Assembly: GCF_019492055.1 (NCBI RefSeq)
Contig: NZ_JAICBX010000004.1
Coordinates: 496,001-560,000, forward strand
Direction of reading: 5' to 3'
DNA length: 64,000 nt
From: Flavimaribacter sediminis
GTDB lineage: Bacteria; Pseudomonadota; Alphaproteobacteria; Rhizobiales; Rhizobiaceae
Part shown: positions 41,159 through 50,250 of the stretch, one piece after another
Numbering within the stretch: the stretch's first letter is position 1
Layout: each line of letters begins with the position of its first letter
The notes under the pieces: model-generated
Database searches by the model: none
Told to the model about the DNA's origin: nothing
The model's input: the letters and a program-made list of their open reading frames with translations, nothing else
Translations under genes and position numbers: made by a program

Positions 41159-42142
41159 TCAATTTCTATTGAGGGATAATCTTTCAGCAGGCCAGGGCGT
41201 CTCGGCGACCGGCGTTACGGGACCCGTGCCGTCGAACCACCGACGGAGGTTTTCAAGTTGCAGGCGGCCCATGGCGTTTCTGGTGTGCTTTGAAGCCGAT
41301 CCGATGTGCGGCAGCAAAACGACGTTGTCCATTGCCTTCAACGCTGCCGGCACATTGGGTTCGTCGGCGAAGACGTCGAGCCCCGCCGAATGGATCGTTC
41401 CGTCCTGCAAGGCCTTGACCAGGGCTTCTTCGTCGACGGTCGAGCCCCGGCCGACATTGATGAAGGTTCCGTCGCTGCCGAGAGCTTCCAGAATTTCCGC
41501 GTTGACGGCCTTGTGCGTCGCGCCGGTCGCAGGCAGCACCGACAGCAGAATATCGCTGTGCGAGGCGATGTCCTTCAGTGAACTGAAATAGGTGTAGGGC
41601 AGGTCCGGCTTTTCGGTTCGGCCATAATAGGAAATGCCGAGCCCAAATGCCTCCGCGCGCTTCGCGACCGCCTTGCCGATGCGTCCAAGACCCAGAATGC
41701 CCAGCTTCTTTCCCCTCAGGGTTCCGTGCGACAGCGGATAGGGAGACTGCGTCCAGTTGCCGGCCCTGACCCAGCGATCGGATGAAGCAATTTCGCGAAC
41801 AGTAGCGATCATGAGGCCCATCGCCAGATCGGCGACTTCGTCGGTCAGAACATCCGGGGTATTCGTCACCATGACGCCCAGCCTGGCCGCGTGAACTGCA
41901 TCGACATTGTCGTAGCCGACCCCGAAATTGGCGATGATCTCGAGCTTTGGAAACCTGTCCTGTAAGGCGCTGTCCACCAGTCCTCCGCCGCAGGCGAGGC
42001 CGCGTACGCCAGTCGCCACGGACTGGAGAAAGGCTTCGCGATCGGCGTCTGGCGGGATCTCGCGCAGATCGAATTCAGCCTGCAAGCCCTCCGTGACAAC
42101 CGGCATCAGTTTTCCAAGCGCCAGTATCTGAGGCTTCGGCAT
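41159..42142 (-). CDS. D-2-hydroxyacid dehydrogenase (glyoxylate/hydroxypyruvate reductase-like)
   Basis: The 327-residue NAD(P)-dependent enzyme has ANFGVGYDNVD near residue 73, then GKKLGILGLGRIGKAVAKRAEAFG (Rossmann motif, about 144-167). The catalytic set is present: Arg in NVGRGSTVDEEAL, Glu in DVFADEPNVP, and His in LLPHIGSAS. It resembles the GhrB/GyaR group that reduces glyoxylate and hydroxypyruvate. ATG 42142 lies head-to-head with the LysE gene. Length and motifs are complete. Confidence 0.9.
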   Translation of the reverse strand: MPKPQILALGKLMPVVTEGLQAEFDLREIPPDADREAFLQSVATGVRGLACGGGLVDSALQDRFPKLEIIANFGVGYDNVDAVHAARLGVMVTNTPDVLTDEVADLAMGLMIATVREIASSDRWVRAGNWTQSPYPLSHGTLRGKKLGILGLGRIGKAVAKRAEAFGLGISYYGRTEKPDLPYTYFSSLKDIASHSDILLSVLPATGATHKAVNAEILEALGSDGTFINVGRGSTVDEEALVKALQDGTIHSAGLDVFADEPNVPAALKAMDNVVLLPHIGSASKHTRNAMGRLQLENLRRWFDGTGPVTPVAETPWPAERLSLNRN

Positions 42143-42286
42143 GTGAGGATCTCCGTCTGCTGGACAACAGACCCGCTTATAGCGGCAAGCGTCGCCGCGT
42201 CAAAGGTGCTGGCGCATGCTTTCGGGCCACTTCTAATGCAGAGGCGCAAGCGTTATGCTAACCCGGATCGGGAAGGGATGGCGCTC

Positions 42287-42919
42287 ATGCAAATTTCAAT
42301 GATGCTCATAGGCGTTTTCGCCATCTTTATTCCGGCGCTCATCCTGCCCGGGCCGGATTTTATCGCCGTCGTGCGTTCGTCCATGACGGGCGGTACGCGG
42401 TCTGGCCTGCTGACCACGCTCGGCGTCTCGATCGGCCTTGGCCTATACGCCACGCTCAGCCTGGTCGGCCTGTCGGCCATCCTCGTCGAATACCAGTGGT
42501 TCGCCTGGACTGTCAGGGTTCTCGGCGCCTGTTATCTGATCTATCTCGGCATCCGGCTGTTGTTCGCCCGTCCGCAGGACCTGGAGGTGGCTGACCGCCC
42601 GGACGAGAAGCGCACCAATCCGTTGCTTTTCGGTTTTCTGGTCACGATGACCAATCCCAAGGCCGTGGTGCTTTTTACCAGCGTGTTCGCAACGGCAGTC
42701 ACCGCGCAAACGCCTGACTGGGCGATGGCGTTGATGGTCGGTCTCGTCTTCGCCAGCGCATTGATCTGGTACTCGATCGTCAGCCTGTTCATGTCGTCAC
42801 TGCCGGTGATCAGCGGTTTCCGCCGCTCTCGTCATTGGATCGAACGCGCCGCGGGGGTATGTTTCGTTGCGATCGGCGGGCGTATTCTCGGCGATGCTCG
42901 CAGCCCGGTGTCTGTTTGA
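42287..42919 (+). CDS. LysE-family amino acid/metabolite exporter
   Basis: The 210-residue protein has about six membrane helices in the RhtB/LysE pattern. The N-terminal FIPALILPGPDFIAVVRSSMTGGTRSGLLTTLGVSIGL contains the conserved PGP and the G-x(4)-G motif. ARPQDLEVADRPDE is the cytosolic loop. FLVTMTNPKAVVLF is the family T-N-P-K motif. I chose ATG 42287, with AAGGG about nine bases upstream; ATG 42278 is adjacent, and the 48 residues before it do not fit the family. The substrate is not predictable. It diverges from the hydroxyacid dehydrogenase gene. Confidence 0.9.
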   Translation: MQISMMLIGVFAIFIPALILPGPDFIAVVRSSMTGGTRSGLLTTLGVSIGLGLYATLSLVGLSAILVEYQWFAWTVRVLGACYLIYLGIRLLFARPQDLEVADRPDEKRTNPLLFGFLVTMTNPKAVVLFTSVFATAVTAQTPDWAMALMVGLVFASALIWYSIVSLFMSSLPVISGFRRSRHWIERAAGVCFVAIGGRILGDARSPVSV

Positions 42920-42923
42920 GCGG

Positions 42924-43382
42924 TCATTCGAGGCCGAACATGGCCTTCCAGTTCCCGATCGTCATGCCCTCGCGGTAGTCCTTCTGCATGTCGGGGTCGA
43001 GGACTTCCACCAGGATCCGGTTTTCCAGCCATATCTCGATACACCGGAACGGCCCGCGATCGCACAGGCGCGACAGCCAGCCTTCGCGCTTCGCCGCAGC
43101 AAGGATCTCGTCGGCGGTAAGCGGTGAGCCGAACGCTGCATGAACGAAGGAATGGTTTCGATCCGGCTGGCCCGAATAGCATTCAATCCGGTCTGGACCG
43201 GCTTTGAGGCGGTGTCCGTTTGGATAGACCTCGATTGCCGAGCCGTCGTCCGCGCCCGAAAATGCGATCCAGGAATCCGGAAATGGTGGAAAGGGCAAGG
43301 CCTCGCCGCCGAGAAGCGTCGCAAGCAGCATTGCGACCCGTTGCGGCTCTTCCGCATTCAGGGAAAGATGTTTCAGAGACAA
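42924..43382 (-). CDS. VOC-like hypothetical protein
   Basis: The protein has 152 residues, starting at TTG 43382 with AAGGAAGGA about seven bases upstream. The sequence LKHLSLNAEEPQRVAMLLATLLGGEALPFPPFPDSWIAF, then IEVYPNGHRL, and a C-terminal RGPFRCIEIWLENRILVEVLDPDMQKDYREGMTIGNW suggests a divergent vicinal-oxygen-chelate fold. The metal-binding residues are not obvious. The long open extension upstream to 43595 is not supported. The stop lies four bases from the convergent LysE gene. The function is unknown. Confidence 0.7.
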   Translation of the reverse strand: MSLKHLSLNAEEPQRVAMLLATLLGGEALPFPPFPDSWIAFSGADDGSAIEVYPNGHRLKAGPDRIECYSGQPDRNHSFVHAAFGSPLTADEILAAAKREGWLSRLCDRGPFRCIEIWLENRILVEVLDPDMQKDYREGMTIGNWKAMFGLE

Positions 43383-43588
43383 TTCTACATCCTTCCTTCG
43401 AACGTCGAGCCTTTTGTTTTGGAACGATCGCCTGTTCGATCCGTTACCTAAATCAAGTCCGGTCTTCGTGCCGCACTGCGAAAAATCCCGTTGCGAAGTG
43501 ATATTTGTTTGTGACAGGATAATCATGTTAGCGTTGGGGAACACAACAAAATACAGGGCCGGAACAGCCAGAAGGGAAGTTGTTAAGC

Positions 43589-44995
43589 GTGCCATTCGAC
43601 GAAATGGAGAGCAAGGACGGTATACGTCCGCCTTACAGGAATATCTCGCAGTGGATTGAGGAGACGGGGACTGAACTCCTTTTGCGTCGGCGAGAAGAAG
43701 CCGAGGCGATCTTTCGAAAAATAGGCATCACGTTCGCAGTCTACGGCGAGGGCGGAGATCCCGAGCGGCTGATCCCGTTTGATCTCGTGCCCCGCGCGTT
43801 TTCCGCCAATGAATGGAAAATCCTGGACACCGGGATCCGCCAGCGGGCTAGGGCGCTCAACGCTTTCCTCTACGATATTTATCACCGCGGCGAGATCATC
43901 AAGGCCGGCGTCATCCCGGCGGAGCTTGTCTACGAGAACAAGGCCTTTCTGCCTGAAATGATCGGGTTCGAACCGCCGGGCCGCGTCTACAGTCACATCG
44001 TCGGCATCGATATCGTGCGCACCGGGCCGGACAAGTTCCAGGTCCTTGAAGACAATTGCCGCACGCCGTCGGGCGTCAGCTACATGCTGGAAAACCGCGA
44101 GATCATGGGGCGCATGTTCCCGCAGATCTTTTCCGGCGGTCCGGTTCGTCCCGTCGACCACTATCCCAATGAATTGCTTCGCACCCTCAAGGAGGTGGCG
44201 CCCGCTGCAAACAGCGGTGATCCGACGGTGGTTCTGCTCACTCCGGGATCGCTGAACTCGGCCTATTACGAGCACTCCTTCCTCGCAGACCTGATGGGCA
44301 TAGAACTTGTCGAGCCGCAGGACCTGTTCGTCGACGAAGCGAAAGTCTGGATGCGCACCATCAGCGGGCCTCAGCAGGTCGATGTGATCTATCGGAGAAT
44401 AGACGACTCCTATCTGGACCCGCTGACCTTCAGGCCGGACAGCGTTCTTGGCGTGCCAGGCGTTTTTGACGCTTACCGCGCAGGCAACGTCACGATTTGT
44501 TCTGCGCCGGGCGCAGGCGTCGCCGACGACAAGGCGATTTACGTCTACGTTCCGGACATGATCCGTTTCTATCTCGATCAGGAGCCGGTGCTGGAAAACA
44601 TACCGACCTGGCAGTGCGGCAAACCGGACGAGTGCAAATATGTGCTGGAAAACATCCAGGATCTGGTGGTCAAGGAAGTCCACGGCTCCGGCGGTTACGG
44701 CATGTTGATCGGGCCGAAGAGTTCGAAAGAGGAAATCGCCGCCTACGGCGAGCGGATCAAGGCCAATCCTTCCGAATTCATTGCGCAGCCGACGCTGGAT
44801 CTGTCCACGGCGCCGACGTTGGTCGAGACGGGTTACGAAGGCCGGCACGTCGATTTTCGCCCCTTCTGTCTTGTCGGCAGAACAATAAGACTGGTGCCCG
44901 GAGGTTTGACGCGCGTCGCCCTTAAGAAGGGATCCCTGGTGGTCAATTCCAGCCAGGGGGGAGGCGTGAAGGACACCTGGGTGCTACAGGAGTGA
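43589..44995 (+). CDS. Circularly permuted ATP-grasp protein of the Anbu operon
   Basis: The 468-residue protein belongs to the type 2 circularly permuted ATP-grasp family (old DUF404/DUF407). Key segments are PFDLVPRAFSANEWKILDTGIRQRARALNAFLYDIYH near residue 60, QVLEDNCRTPSGVSYMLENRE, VLLTPGSLNSAYYEHSFLADLMGIELVEPQDL, and VKEVHGSGGYGMLIGP, which carries the ATP-binding loop. GTG 43589 begins MPFDEM, the family N-terminus, with AAGGG upstream. It leads a four-gene set with alpha-E, transglutaminase and Anbu. It probably ligates a peptide or amino acid using ATP; the product is not known. Confidence 0.9.
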   Translation: MPFDEMESKDGIRPPYRNISQWIEETGTELLLRRREEAEAIFRKIGITFAVYGEGGDPERLIPFDLVPRAFSANEWKILDTGIRQRARALNAFLYDIYHRGEIIKAGVIPAELVYENKAFLPEMIGFEPPGRVYSHIVGIDIVRTGPDKFQVLEDNCRTPSGVSYMLENREIMGRMFPQIFSGGPVRPVDHYPNELLRTLKEVAPAANSGDPTVVLLTPGSLNSAYYEHSFLADLMGIELVEPQDLFVDEAKVWMRTISGPQQVDVIYRRIDDSYLDPLTFRPDSVLGVPGVFDAYRAGNVTICSAPGAGVADDKAIYVYVPDMIRFYLDQEPVLENIPTWQCGKPDECKYVLENIQDLVVKEVHGSGGYGMLIGPKSSKEEIAAYGERIKANPSEFIAQPTLDLSTAPTLVETGYEGRHVDFRPFCLVGRTIRLVPGGLTRVALKKGSLVVNSSQGGGVKDTWVLQE

Positions 44996-44999
44996 CGCC

Positions 45000-45923
45000 A
45001 TGTTAAGCCGCGCCGCCGAAAATTTGTTCTGGCTTGGTCGATACATGGAGCGCGCCGAATCCACGGCCCGCATCATTTCCATGGGGCAGCGGATGGCCAT
45101 GTTGCCCGGCACGCCCGGACGATCCGAATGGACCTCGGTCATGCAAACCACCGGCGCCGAGATGCCGGAGGACGAAATGGCCTCCGAGCTCGACGTCGTC
45201 AAACGCCTGATCCTCGATCCGGAGGGGCCGTCCTCCATCCAGGCGTGCCTGTTGCGGGCGCGCGACAGTGGCCGCGCTGTGCGCACGGGCCTGACCCAGG
45301 AAATGTGGGAAAGTCTCAATGAGGACTGGCGCTATCTGGAGTCGCTGGACGAGCTGACAGCACGATCGCAGCTCTCCAAGGTGCTCGAATGGGTGCGCAA
45401 GAAATCCGCCTATTTTCGCGGCGCCGTCGATACGGCGATGCTGCGCAACGAAGGGTATTACTTCCTGCGCCTGGGAAGTTCGATTGAACGCGCCGACATG
45501 ACGTTGCGCCTGCTCAACGTCAAGTATTTCCTGCTTTTGCCGGAAACCGAAGTGGTCGGCGGAGGCCGCGATCATCATCAGTGGATGTCGGTCCTGCACG
45601 CCGTTTCAGGGTTGCGATCCTACCATTATCACTACGGCAGCGATTACGCGCCGTGGAACATCGCCGATTTCCTCCTGTTGAACAAGATTTTCCCGCGGTC
45701 GCTCGCCTTCTGCTACTCGCAGATCGACCTTTGTCTTTCTCACATGGAGACGGATCACGGGGGCAGCCACAAATGTCAGAAAACGGCGCGGCAGGAACTC
45801 GAAAGGCTCAACCGGATCGATATTTCCGGGATTTTCAATGATGGCTTGCATGAATTCATCAATGAGGAGATCGCCAGGACATCCCGCATCAGCCAGGAGG
45901 TTTCCGATGCCTATCACTTCTGA
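45000..45923 (+). CDS. Alpha-E domain protein
   Basis: The 307-residue helical protein opens with LSRAAENLFWLGRYMERAESTARII, the alpha-E (DUF403) signature, and carries NEGYYFLRLGSSIERADMTLRLLNVKYFLLLP in the middle and FLLLNKIFPRSLAFCYSQIDLCL further on. It always travels with the circularly permuted ATP-grasp protein. The ATG lies four bases after the ATP-grasp stop. No catalytic residues are known; it is thought to assist the ATP-grasp ligase. Confidence 0.93.
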   Translation: MLSRAAENLFWLGRYMERAESTARIISMGQRMAMLPGTPGRSEWTSVMQTTGAEMPEDEMASELDVVKRLILDPEGPSSIQACLLRARDSGRAVRTGLTQEMWESLNEDWRYLESLDELTARSQLSKVLEWVRKKSAYFRGAVDTAMLRNEGYYFLRLGSSIERADMTLRLLNVKYFLLLPETEVVGGGRDHHQWMSVLHAVSGLRSYHYHYGSDYAPWNIADFLLLNKIFPRSLAFCYSQIDLCLSHMETDHGGSHKCQKTARQELERLNRIDISGIFNDGLHEFINEEIARTSRISQEVSDAYHF

Positions 45924-45935
45924 TGGAGGGGCCTG

Positions 45936-46748
45936 ATGAACCTGCAAGTGCGCCACAAATCGGAATATTCCTATGAACCCGAAGCATTGCGGGTTTCCTT
46001 GCGTATAAAGCTGTTTCCGTCCCGCTTCGATGGCCAGTACATCCGCTCCTGGAATGTCAGCGTTAACGGTGAAGAGGTTCATCCGATCTACATGTCCGGC
46101 TATGGCGACGACGTCGCCCTCTGGCAGAGCACAGACAAAGCGAAGTCCGTCGTCGTTCTTGCTGAAGGCGTCGTGGAAACCGAGAACAGGAACGGCGTGG
46201 TCGCCGATCTCCCGCGTCGCCCGCCGAAAGGCGTTTTTCTGCGCAGCACGCCGCTGACCGCGATTTCGGATGAAATACGCGAATTGGCCGAGGCCGCCGT
46301 CGACAAGCAGAATCCGCTTGCGACCTGTCACAGCGTGTGCGACGCCGTGCACGAGGCCGTCGCCTACCGGCCAAACGCAACGAGCGCGGCAACGACGGCC
46401 GCCGAAGCGATGGCAGGCGGGGCAGGGGTCTGTCAGGACCATGCGCATGTCATGATCGCCGCCTGTCGCAGCATCGATATTCCTGCGCGTTACGTCACCG
46501 GATATCTGAATGCGGCCGATGAAGAGGAAGACACGCTGGAAACCCACGCCTGGGCGGAGGTCTTTATCGACGGTCTGGGCTGGGTCGGTTTCGACGCCTC
46601 GAACGCCGTGTGCCCGACCGACCATTATATACGACTTGCCTGTGGACTTGATGCAGACGACGCGACGCCCATAAAGGGACACGTCGTGGGAGAATCAGAT
46701 ATATCTCTGGCTGCGGAAGTCGCTGTCGTCGACAGCACGCAGCAATGA
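45936..46748 (+). CDS. Transglutaminase-like protein of the Anbu operon
   Basis: The 270-residue protein has an N-terminal beta-sandwich (LQVRHKSEYSYEPEALRVSLRIKLFPSRFDGQ) and a C-terminal transglutaminase core. The Cys nucleophile lies in GGAGVCQDHAHVMIAACRSIDIPARYVTGYL, the His in THAWAEVFIDGLGWVGFD, and an Asp in DASNAVCPTD. These form the Cys-His-Asp triad of papain-like transglutaminases, which can also act as peptidases. It starts 12 bp after the alpha-E gene and is followed by the Anbu gene after 15 bp. Confidence 0.93.
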   Translation: MNLQVRHKSEYSYEPEALRVSLRIKLFPSRFDGQYIRSWNVSVNGEEVHPIYMSGYGDDVALWQSTDKAKSVVVLAEGVVETENRNGVVADLPRRPPKGVFLRSTPLTAISDEIRELAEAAVDKQNPLATCHSVCDAVHEAVAYRPNATSAATTAAEAMAGGAGVCQDHAHVMIAACRSIDIPARYVTGYLNAADEEEDTLETHAWAEVFIDGLGWVGFDASNAVCPTDHYIRLACGLDADDATPIKGHVVGESDISLAAEVAVVDSTQQ

Positions 46749-46763
46749 TGGAGTAAAACGGGG

Positions 46764-47501
46764 GTGACATACTGCGTTGCTATCCGGCTGAACGCCGGGC
46801 TGGTGATGTTGGCGGACACGAGAACCAATGCTGGTGTGGACAATATCTCGCGCTACCGCAAGCTGCATTGCTGGGAGGTTCCGGGAGAACGCGCCATCGC
46901 GATGATGTCGGCCGGCAATCTGTCTATTACGCAAGGCATCATCACGCGGCTGGACAAGCAGATCGAGAAGTCGCGAGACAATCCGGATCGGGAAACGATA
47001 CTGAACGCCGACAGCATGTTCAGGGTCGCCCAGATTGTGGGCGACACCATGCGCGAGATGCAGGAACAACATCGCGAAGGCATGGAGATGCAGGGCGCGA
47101 GTTTCGACGCCACTGTGTTGGTCGGCGGGCAGCGAAAAGGCGGTCAGTGTCGGCTCTTCCTGATCTATTCCGCCGGCAATTTCATTGAAGCCACACCCGA
47201 TACGCCGTTCTTCCAGATCGGAGAACACAAATACGGCAAGCCGATACTCGACCGGGTGATCACGCCCGAGACGCCACTGGAAAAGGCGACGCTGGCTGCC
47301 TGTGTTTCCATGGACTCCACCTTGCGATCCAATCTGTCGGTCGGCATGCCGCTCGATCTCGCCGTCATCAAGGCCGACGAATATTGCTTTTTCAAACAGC
47401 GTCGCATCGAGAAGGACGACGAGGATTTCACCGCCCTGTCGGAAGCCTGGTCGAAGGCGCTGAATTCAGCCTTCCACGACCTGCCGCACCTGAACCTGTA
47501 G
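46764..47501 (+). CDS. Anbu, proteasome-related peptidase
   Basis: The 245-residue protein starts at GTG 46764 as M-T-Y-C-V-A-I-R. Removal of Met would expose Thr at position 1, the N-terminal nucleophile of proteasome-type hydrolases. Family motifs include AGLVMLADTRTNAGVDNISRYRKLHCW (with the catalytic Asp and Lys region), MMSAGNLSITQGIITRL and MDSTLRSNLSVGMPLDLAVIKAD. Anbu assembles into an open helical ring in some bacteria and is nearly always in an operon with the three preceding families. Its substrate is unknown. A small membrane-protein gene follows after nine bases. Confidence 0.93.
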   Translation: MTYCVAIRLNAGLVMLADTRTNAGVDNISRYRKLHCWEVPGERAIAMMSAGNLSITQGIITRLDKQIEKSRDNPDRETILNADSMFRVAQIVGDTMREMQEQHREGMEMQGASFDATVLVGGQRKGGQCRLFLIYSAGNFIEATPDTPFFQIGEHKYGKPILDRVITPETPLEKATLAACVSMDSTLRSNLSVGMPLDLAVIKADEYCFFKQRRIEKDDEDFTALSEAWSKALNSAFHDLPHLNL

Positions 47502-47510
47502 CGAACGGCA

Positions 47511-48035
47511 ATGGCGGGACTGATACAGTTCGTTCTCGGCAACTTCACGCTGACATTCTTCGTAATCGGGCTGATGGTATCGGCGTGGAGGTTGATGCGT
47601 ATTCAAAAGCCGCTTTCGGCGCCGTTGGTGACCGAAGCCCTTTTCAAGTGGTTCCTGTTCTTCTCCATTGGCGTCAGCTGTTTCTACAACGCCGTCATGC
47701 ATACAGTCTTCGCGGAGACGGCGGCTTCCTTTATCGGCTGGGCCAACAGCCCGTTCCAATATGAGGTTGGCTTCGCCAGTCTGGGCTTCGCCGTGGTCGG
47801 ACTCCTCGCGGTCTGGCGCAGCTTCGATATGCGCCTGGCGGCCATTCTCGGTCCGGCGTTTTTTCTCTGGGGCGCCGCCGGGGGGCATGTCTACCAGATG
47901 GTGACAAAACACAATTTCGCTCCCGGAAACGCCGGCGTCATCTTCTGGACGGACGTTTTGCTTCCGGTCATCGGCGTTGTATTTCTGATCTTGCAACGAC
48001 GCCAGGAAAAGGCCGGGATTTCCGTCGCGCCATAA
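47511..48035 (+). CDS. Membrane protein of the DUF6790 type, downstream of Anbu
   Basis: The 174-residue protein has five predicted membrane helices. It opens IQFVLGNFTLTFFVIGLMVSAWRL and ends FWTDVLLPVIGVVFLILQRRQEK, with a His-rich central loop region (YNAVMHTVF, GGHVYQMVTKHNFAPGNAG). It starts nine bases after the Anbu stop, so it is probably cotranscribed, although it is not part of the usual Anbu set. The function is unknown. Confidence 0.75.
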   Translation: MAGLIQFVLGNFTLTFFVIGLMVSAWRLMRIQKPLSAPLVTEALFKWFLFFSIGVSCFYNAVMHTVFAETAASFIGWANSPFQYEVGFASLGFAVVGLLAVWRSFDMRLAAILGPAFFLWGAAGGHVYQMVTKHNFAPGNAGVIFWTDVLLPVIGVVFLILQRRQEKAGISVAP

Positions 48036-48041
48036 TGACTT

Positions 48042-49205
48042 TCAGTCGGCAGTCAGTCCGACCTGTTCCACCATGAACCGGGAATGGAATGGCAGGCTTG
48101 CCGCTCCGAGCGCCTTGGAAAACGGCCCGGTGAGCGCAGGCGCAACCGATGGCGCGTTATCCTTTTGCAGTCCGGCTGCAGCGGCCTTGCGGCCGACTGT
48201 TTCGGCCAGACGGTTGCGGATGGTTGCCGGCATGCGACCGTCGATAATCACTCTGTCGACATCGACGAAAGTCAGCATCGACATAATGGAGGAACTCAGT
48301 TCGCTGGCCGTCGCCTCTATCCATTTGTCTAGCGCCTCGCCGTAGTCAGGCCAGGAACCAGGGGAGGCGGACAGCGGCTCCGCGTCCAGCCCTGCCGCAA
48401 CGACGGACACCTCGAGATCGGCTATCGACGCCAGCTGCTCGGCGGCCGACGCAGCGCGTCCCTTCCTGCCGGCGTAGACATGGTGGTTCAGAACCAGTCG
48501 CGAGGCGGATCTGTAGCCGATGTAGAAATAGGCGAAGTCGTTGAGCTCACGCGCTGCGCCAAACAGCAATTCCGCGCCGGCGGCGGCCGTCACGTCGTTC
48601 TGGAGATAAACCGGCAGTTCGGAGAAGCGCGCCACCCTGTCTTCGACGTTGATGTCCGTCCAGTTTTCGTCGGAACTCAAATTGGACCATATCTCGACAT
48701 CGTCCGGCAGCGATATCCCGATGCCCACAAGCCTCTCGCGCTGGTCGGTTTCCATTCCTGCCCGTATGGCCTCGATATCCTCCTGGATCAGCGAGAAAAC
48801 CGTGTCGGGGTCAGGCTCGGGGTAATTGTGATGCGTCTGCGTGCGAACGCCGCCAACAAAATCCATGAGAACGGCGTCGATGCTGCGGCGTCCGATCTTG
48901 ATGCCTATTGCAAACGCGCCCTCCGGGTTGAGCGACATGGGTATGGAGGGTGGTCCGACACGTCCGCGTTGGGCTTCTCCCGCCTGAACGAGGACATCGC
49001 GTTCAAGAGATCGCACGATAACGGAAACGGTTTGCGCCGACAGGCCGCTGTGCTGGCCGATTTCCATGCGCGAGAGATGGCCGTGCCGCCGCAGGAGCGA
49101 CATCACAAGCCGTTCGTTGTAAGTCCGCACGCTTGTCTGGTTGAGGCCGCCGCCGCGGTCCACAACGCGCATGGCCGACGGCGGTGCAAATCGCATGTCA
49201 GGCAA
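48042..49205 (-). CDS. ROK-family transcriptional regulator
   Basis: The protein has 387 residues from TTG 49205, with AAGGAG eight bases upstream; ATG 49196 is also possible. The N-terminal winged helix (NERLVMSLLRRHGHLSRMEIGQHSGLSAQTVSVIVRSLERDVLV) is typical of XylR/NagC ROK repressors. The sugar-kinase-like part has lost key residues. The ATP loop D-x-G-G-T reads FAIGIKIGRRSID, and the zinc motif C-x-C-G-x(2)-G-C is absent, so it should not phosphorylate sugar. It probably regulates the sugar ABC importer encoded divergently beyond the SGNH hydrolase gene, as in fructose-type operons of rhizobia. Confidence 0.88.
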   Translation of the reverse strand: MPDMRFAPPSAMRVVDRGGGLNQTSVRTYNERLVMSLLRRHGHLSRMEIGQHSGLSAQTVSVIVRSLERDVLVQAGEAQRGRVGPPSIPMSLNPEGAFAIGIKIGRRSIDAVLMDFVGGVRTQTHHNYPEPDPDTVFSLIQEDIEAIRAGMETDQRERLVGIGISLPDDVEIWSNLSSDENWTDINVEDRVARFSELPVYLQNDVTAAAGAELLFGAARELNDFAYFYIGYRSASRLVLNHHVYAGRKGRAASAAEQLASIADLEVSVVAAGLDAEPLSASPGSWPDYGEALDKWIEATASELSSSIMSMLTFVDVDRVIIDGRMPATIRNRLAETVGRKAAAAGLQKDNAPSVAPALTGPFSKALGAASLPFHSRFMVEQVGLTAD

Positions 49206-49278
49206 TCGGAACACTCCTTCCCGTATTGAACTTCATTATATCATTTCGGGAGCGCGTCACGTATCCGGTCTTCCTCCG

Positions 49279-49929
49279 TCAAGTTCGCGCCGGCCAGTCC
49301 GAATTCGTGACCCAGTCAGCGACGGCTTGTCCCAGCTTCTTGTGCGCCGGGATATCGAGGTGAAAACCGTCCGCTTCGCTTGATGTCACCACCGATCCGG
49401 CGTCGAGAAAATAGGCGCCGTGCGCATCCGCGATGCGTTCAAATTCAGTCGCGAGCAGATGCGACTTCTCATAGGCGCCGTCGAAGACGCTTTCCCATCC
49501 TTTGAGGTCCCGGCGTATTGGCGGAGGGGAAATCACCAGGATCGATGGCAGGCCGCCCCCGTGGCCAGGCGCAAGCGCCTTGATGTCCAGGATGAGCGCG
49601 CCAACTCCCATCGCGATCTCGGACGCGGGTTTGTTGAACCGCACCTTGAGATCGTTCGTGCCAAGCATGACGATGACGAGGTCCAGCGGCTTGTGGCTCT
49701 GCAGACACGGTTTGAAGTAGGTTCTGCCGTTTTTCTCGTGACCTTCAACCGGATCGTCGCTCACCGTCGTGCGACCGCTCAGGCCTTCCTCGATGACAAG
49801 CCATTCGGAGCCGAGAAGGTCGCGCAGAACGCCGGGCCAGCGTTCATGCGGTCCGTAGCGGTCATCCGGGCGGTCGGCCGCCGTTTGCCCCCAGGTGTTT
49901 GAATCGCCATAACACAATACGGTTTTCAT
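49279..49929 (-). CDS. SGNH/GDSL hydrolase
   Basis: The 216-residue protein has VLCYGDSNTWG (block I, nucleophile Ser about residue 9), VIEEGLSGRTT (block II), VIMLGTNDLK (block III, Asn oxyanion) and SSEADGFHLDIPAH (block V, Asp and His). This is a full SGNH catalytic set. It lacks a signal peptide, so it acts in the cytosol, probably as an esterase on acylated sugars or small esters. ATG 49929 starts at the family N-terminus. It lies between the ROK gene and the sugar importer, suggesting that it deacylates an imported sugar. Confidence 0.88.
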   Translation of the reverse strand: MKTVLCYGDSNTWGQTAADRPDDRYGPHERWPGVLRDLLGSEWLVIEEGLSGRTTVSDDPVEGHEKNGRTYFKPCLQSHKPLDLVIVMLGTNDLKVRFNKPASEIAMGVGALILDIKALAPGHGGGLPSILVISPPPIRRDLKGWESVFDGAYEKSHLLATEFERIADAHGAYFLDAGSVVTSSEADGFHLDIPAHKKLGQAVADWVTNSDWPART

Positions 49930-50250
49930 TCTTCCCTCTGACATGACGCAGACTTCAAAACGCCAGATGCGGCAGGCTTTGAAGATTGTCATGCAACATA
50001 ATGAATTGACTGATTTATTCCTAGTGTCGGATGACGGTCCGACAGCCTCCTCACAAACGCCATCCGCGATAAACTAGAAAGCTGCGTGAGCGCTGTCAAT
50101 TAATAATTCAAGATGAATAATTATTGACATGGCCTGTTTTGCAGTGTTTTCTGACGATCGAAATCGGTCGGGAAGTGTAATTTCGATCGGTTCAGGGGTA
50201 GAGGGCGCCTGCTCGACAGGCGCAGTTTGAAACATCAGGAGGAGATCGCC

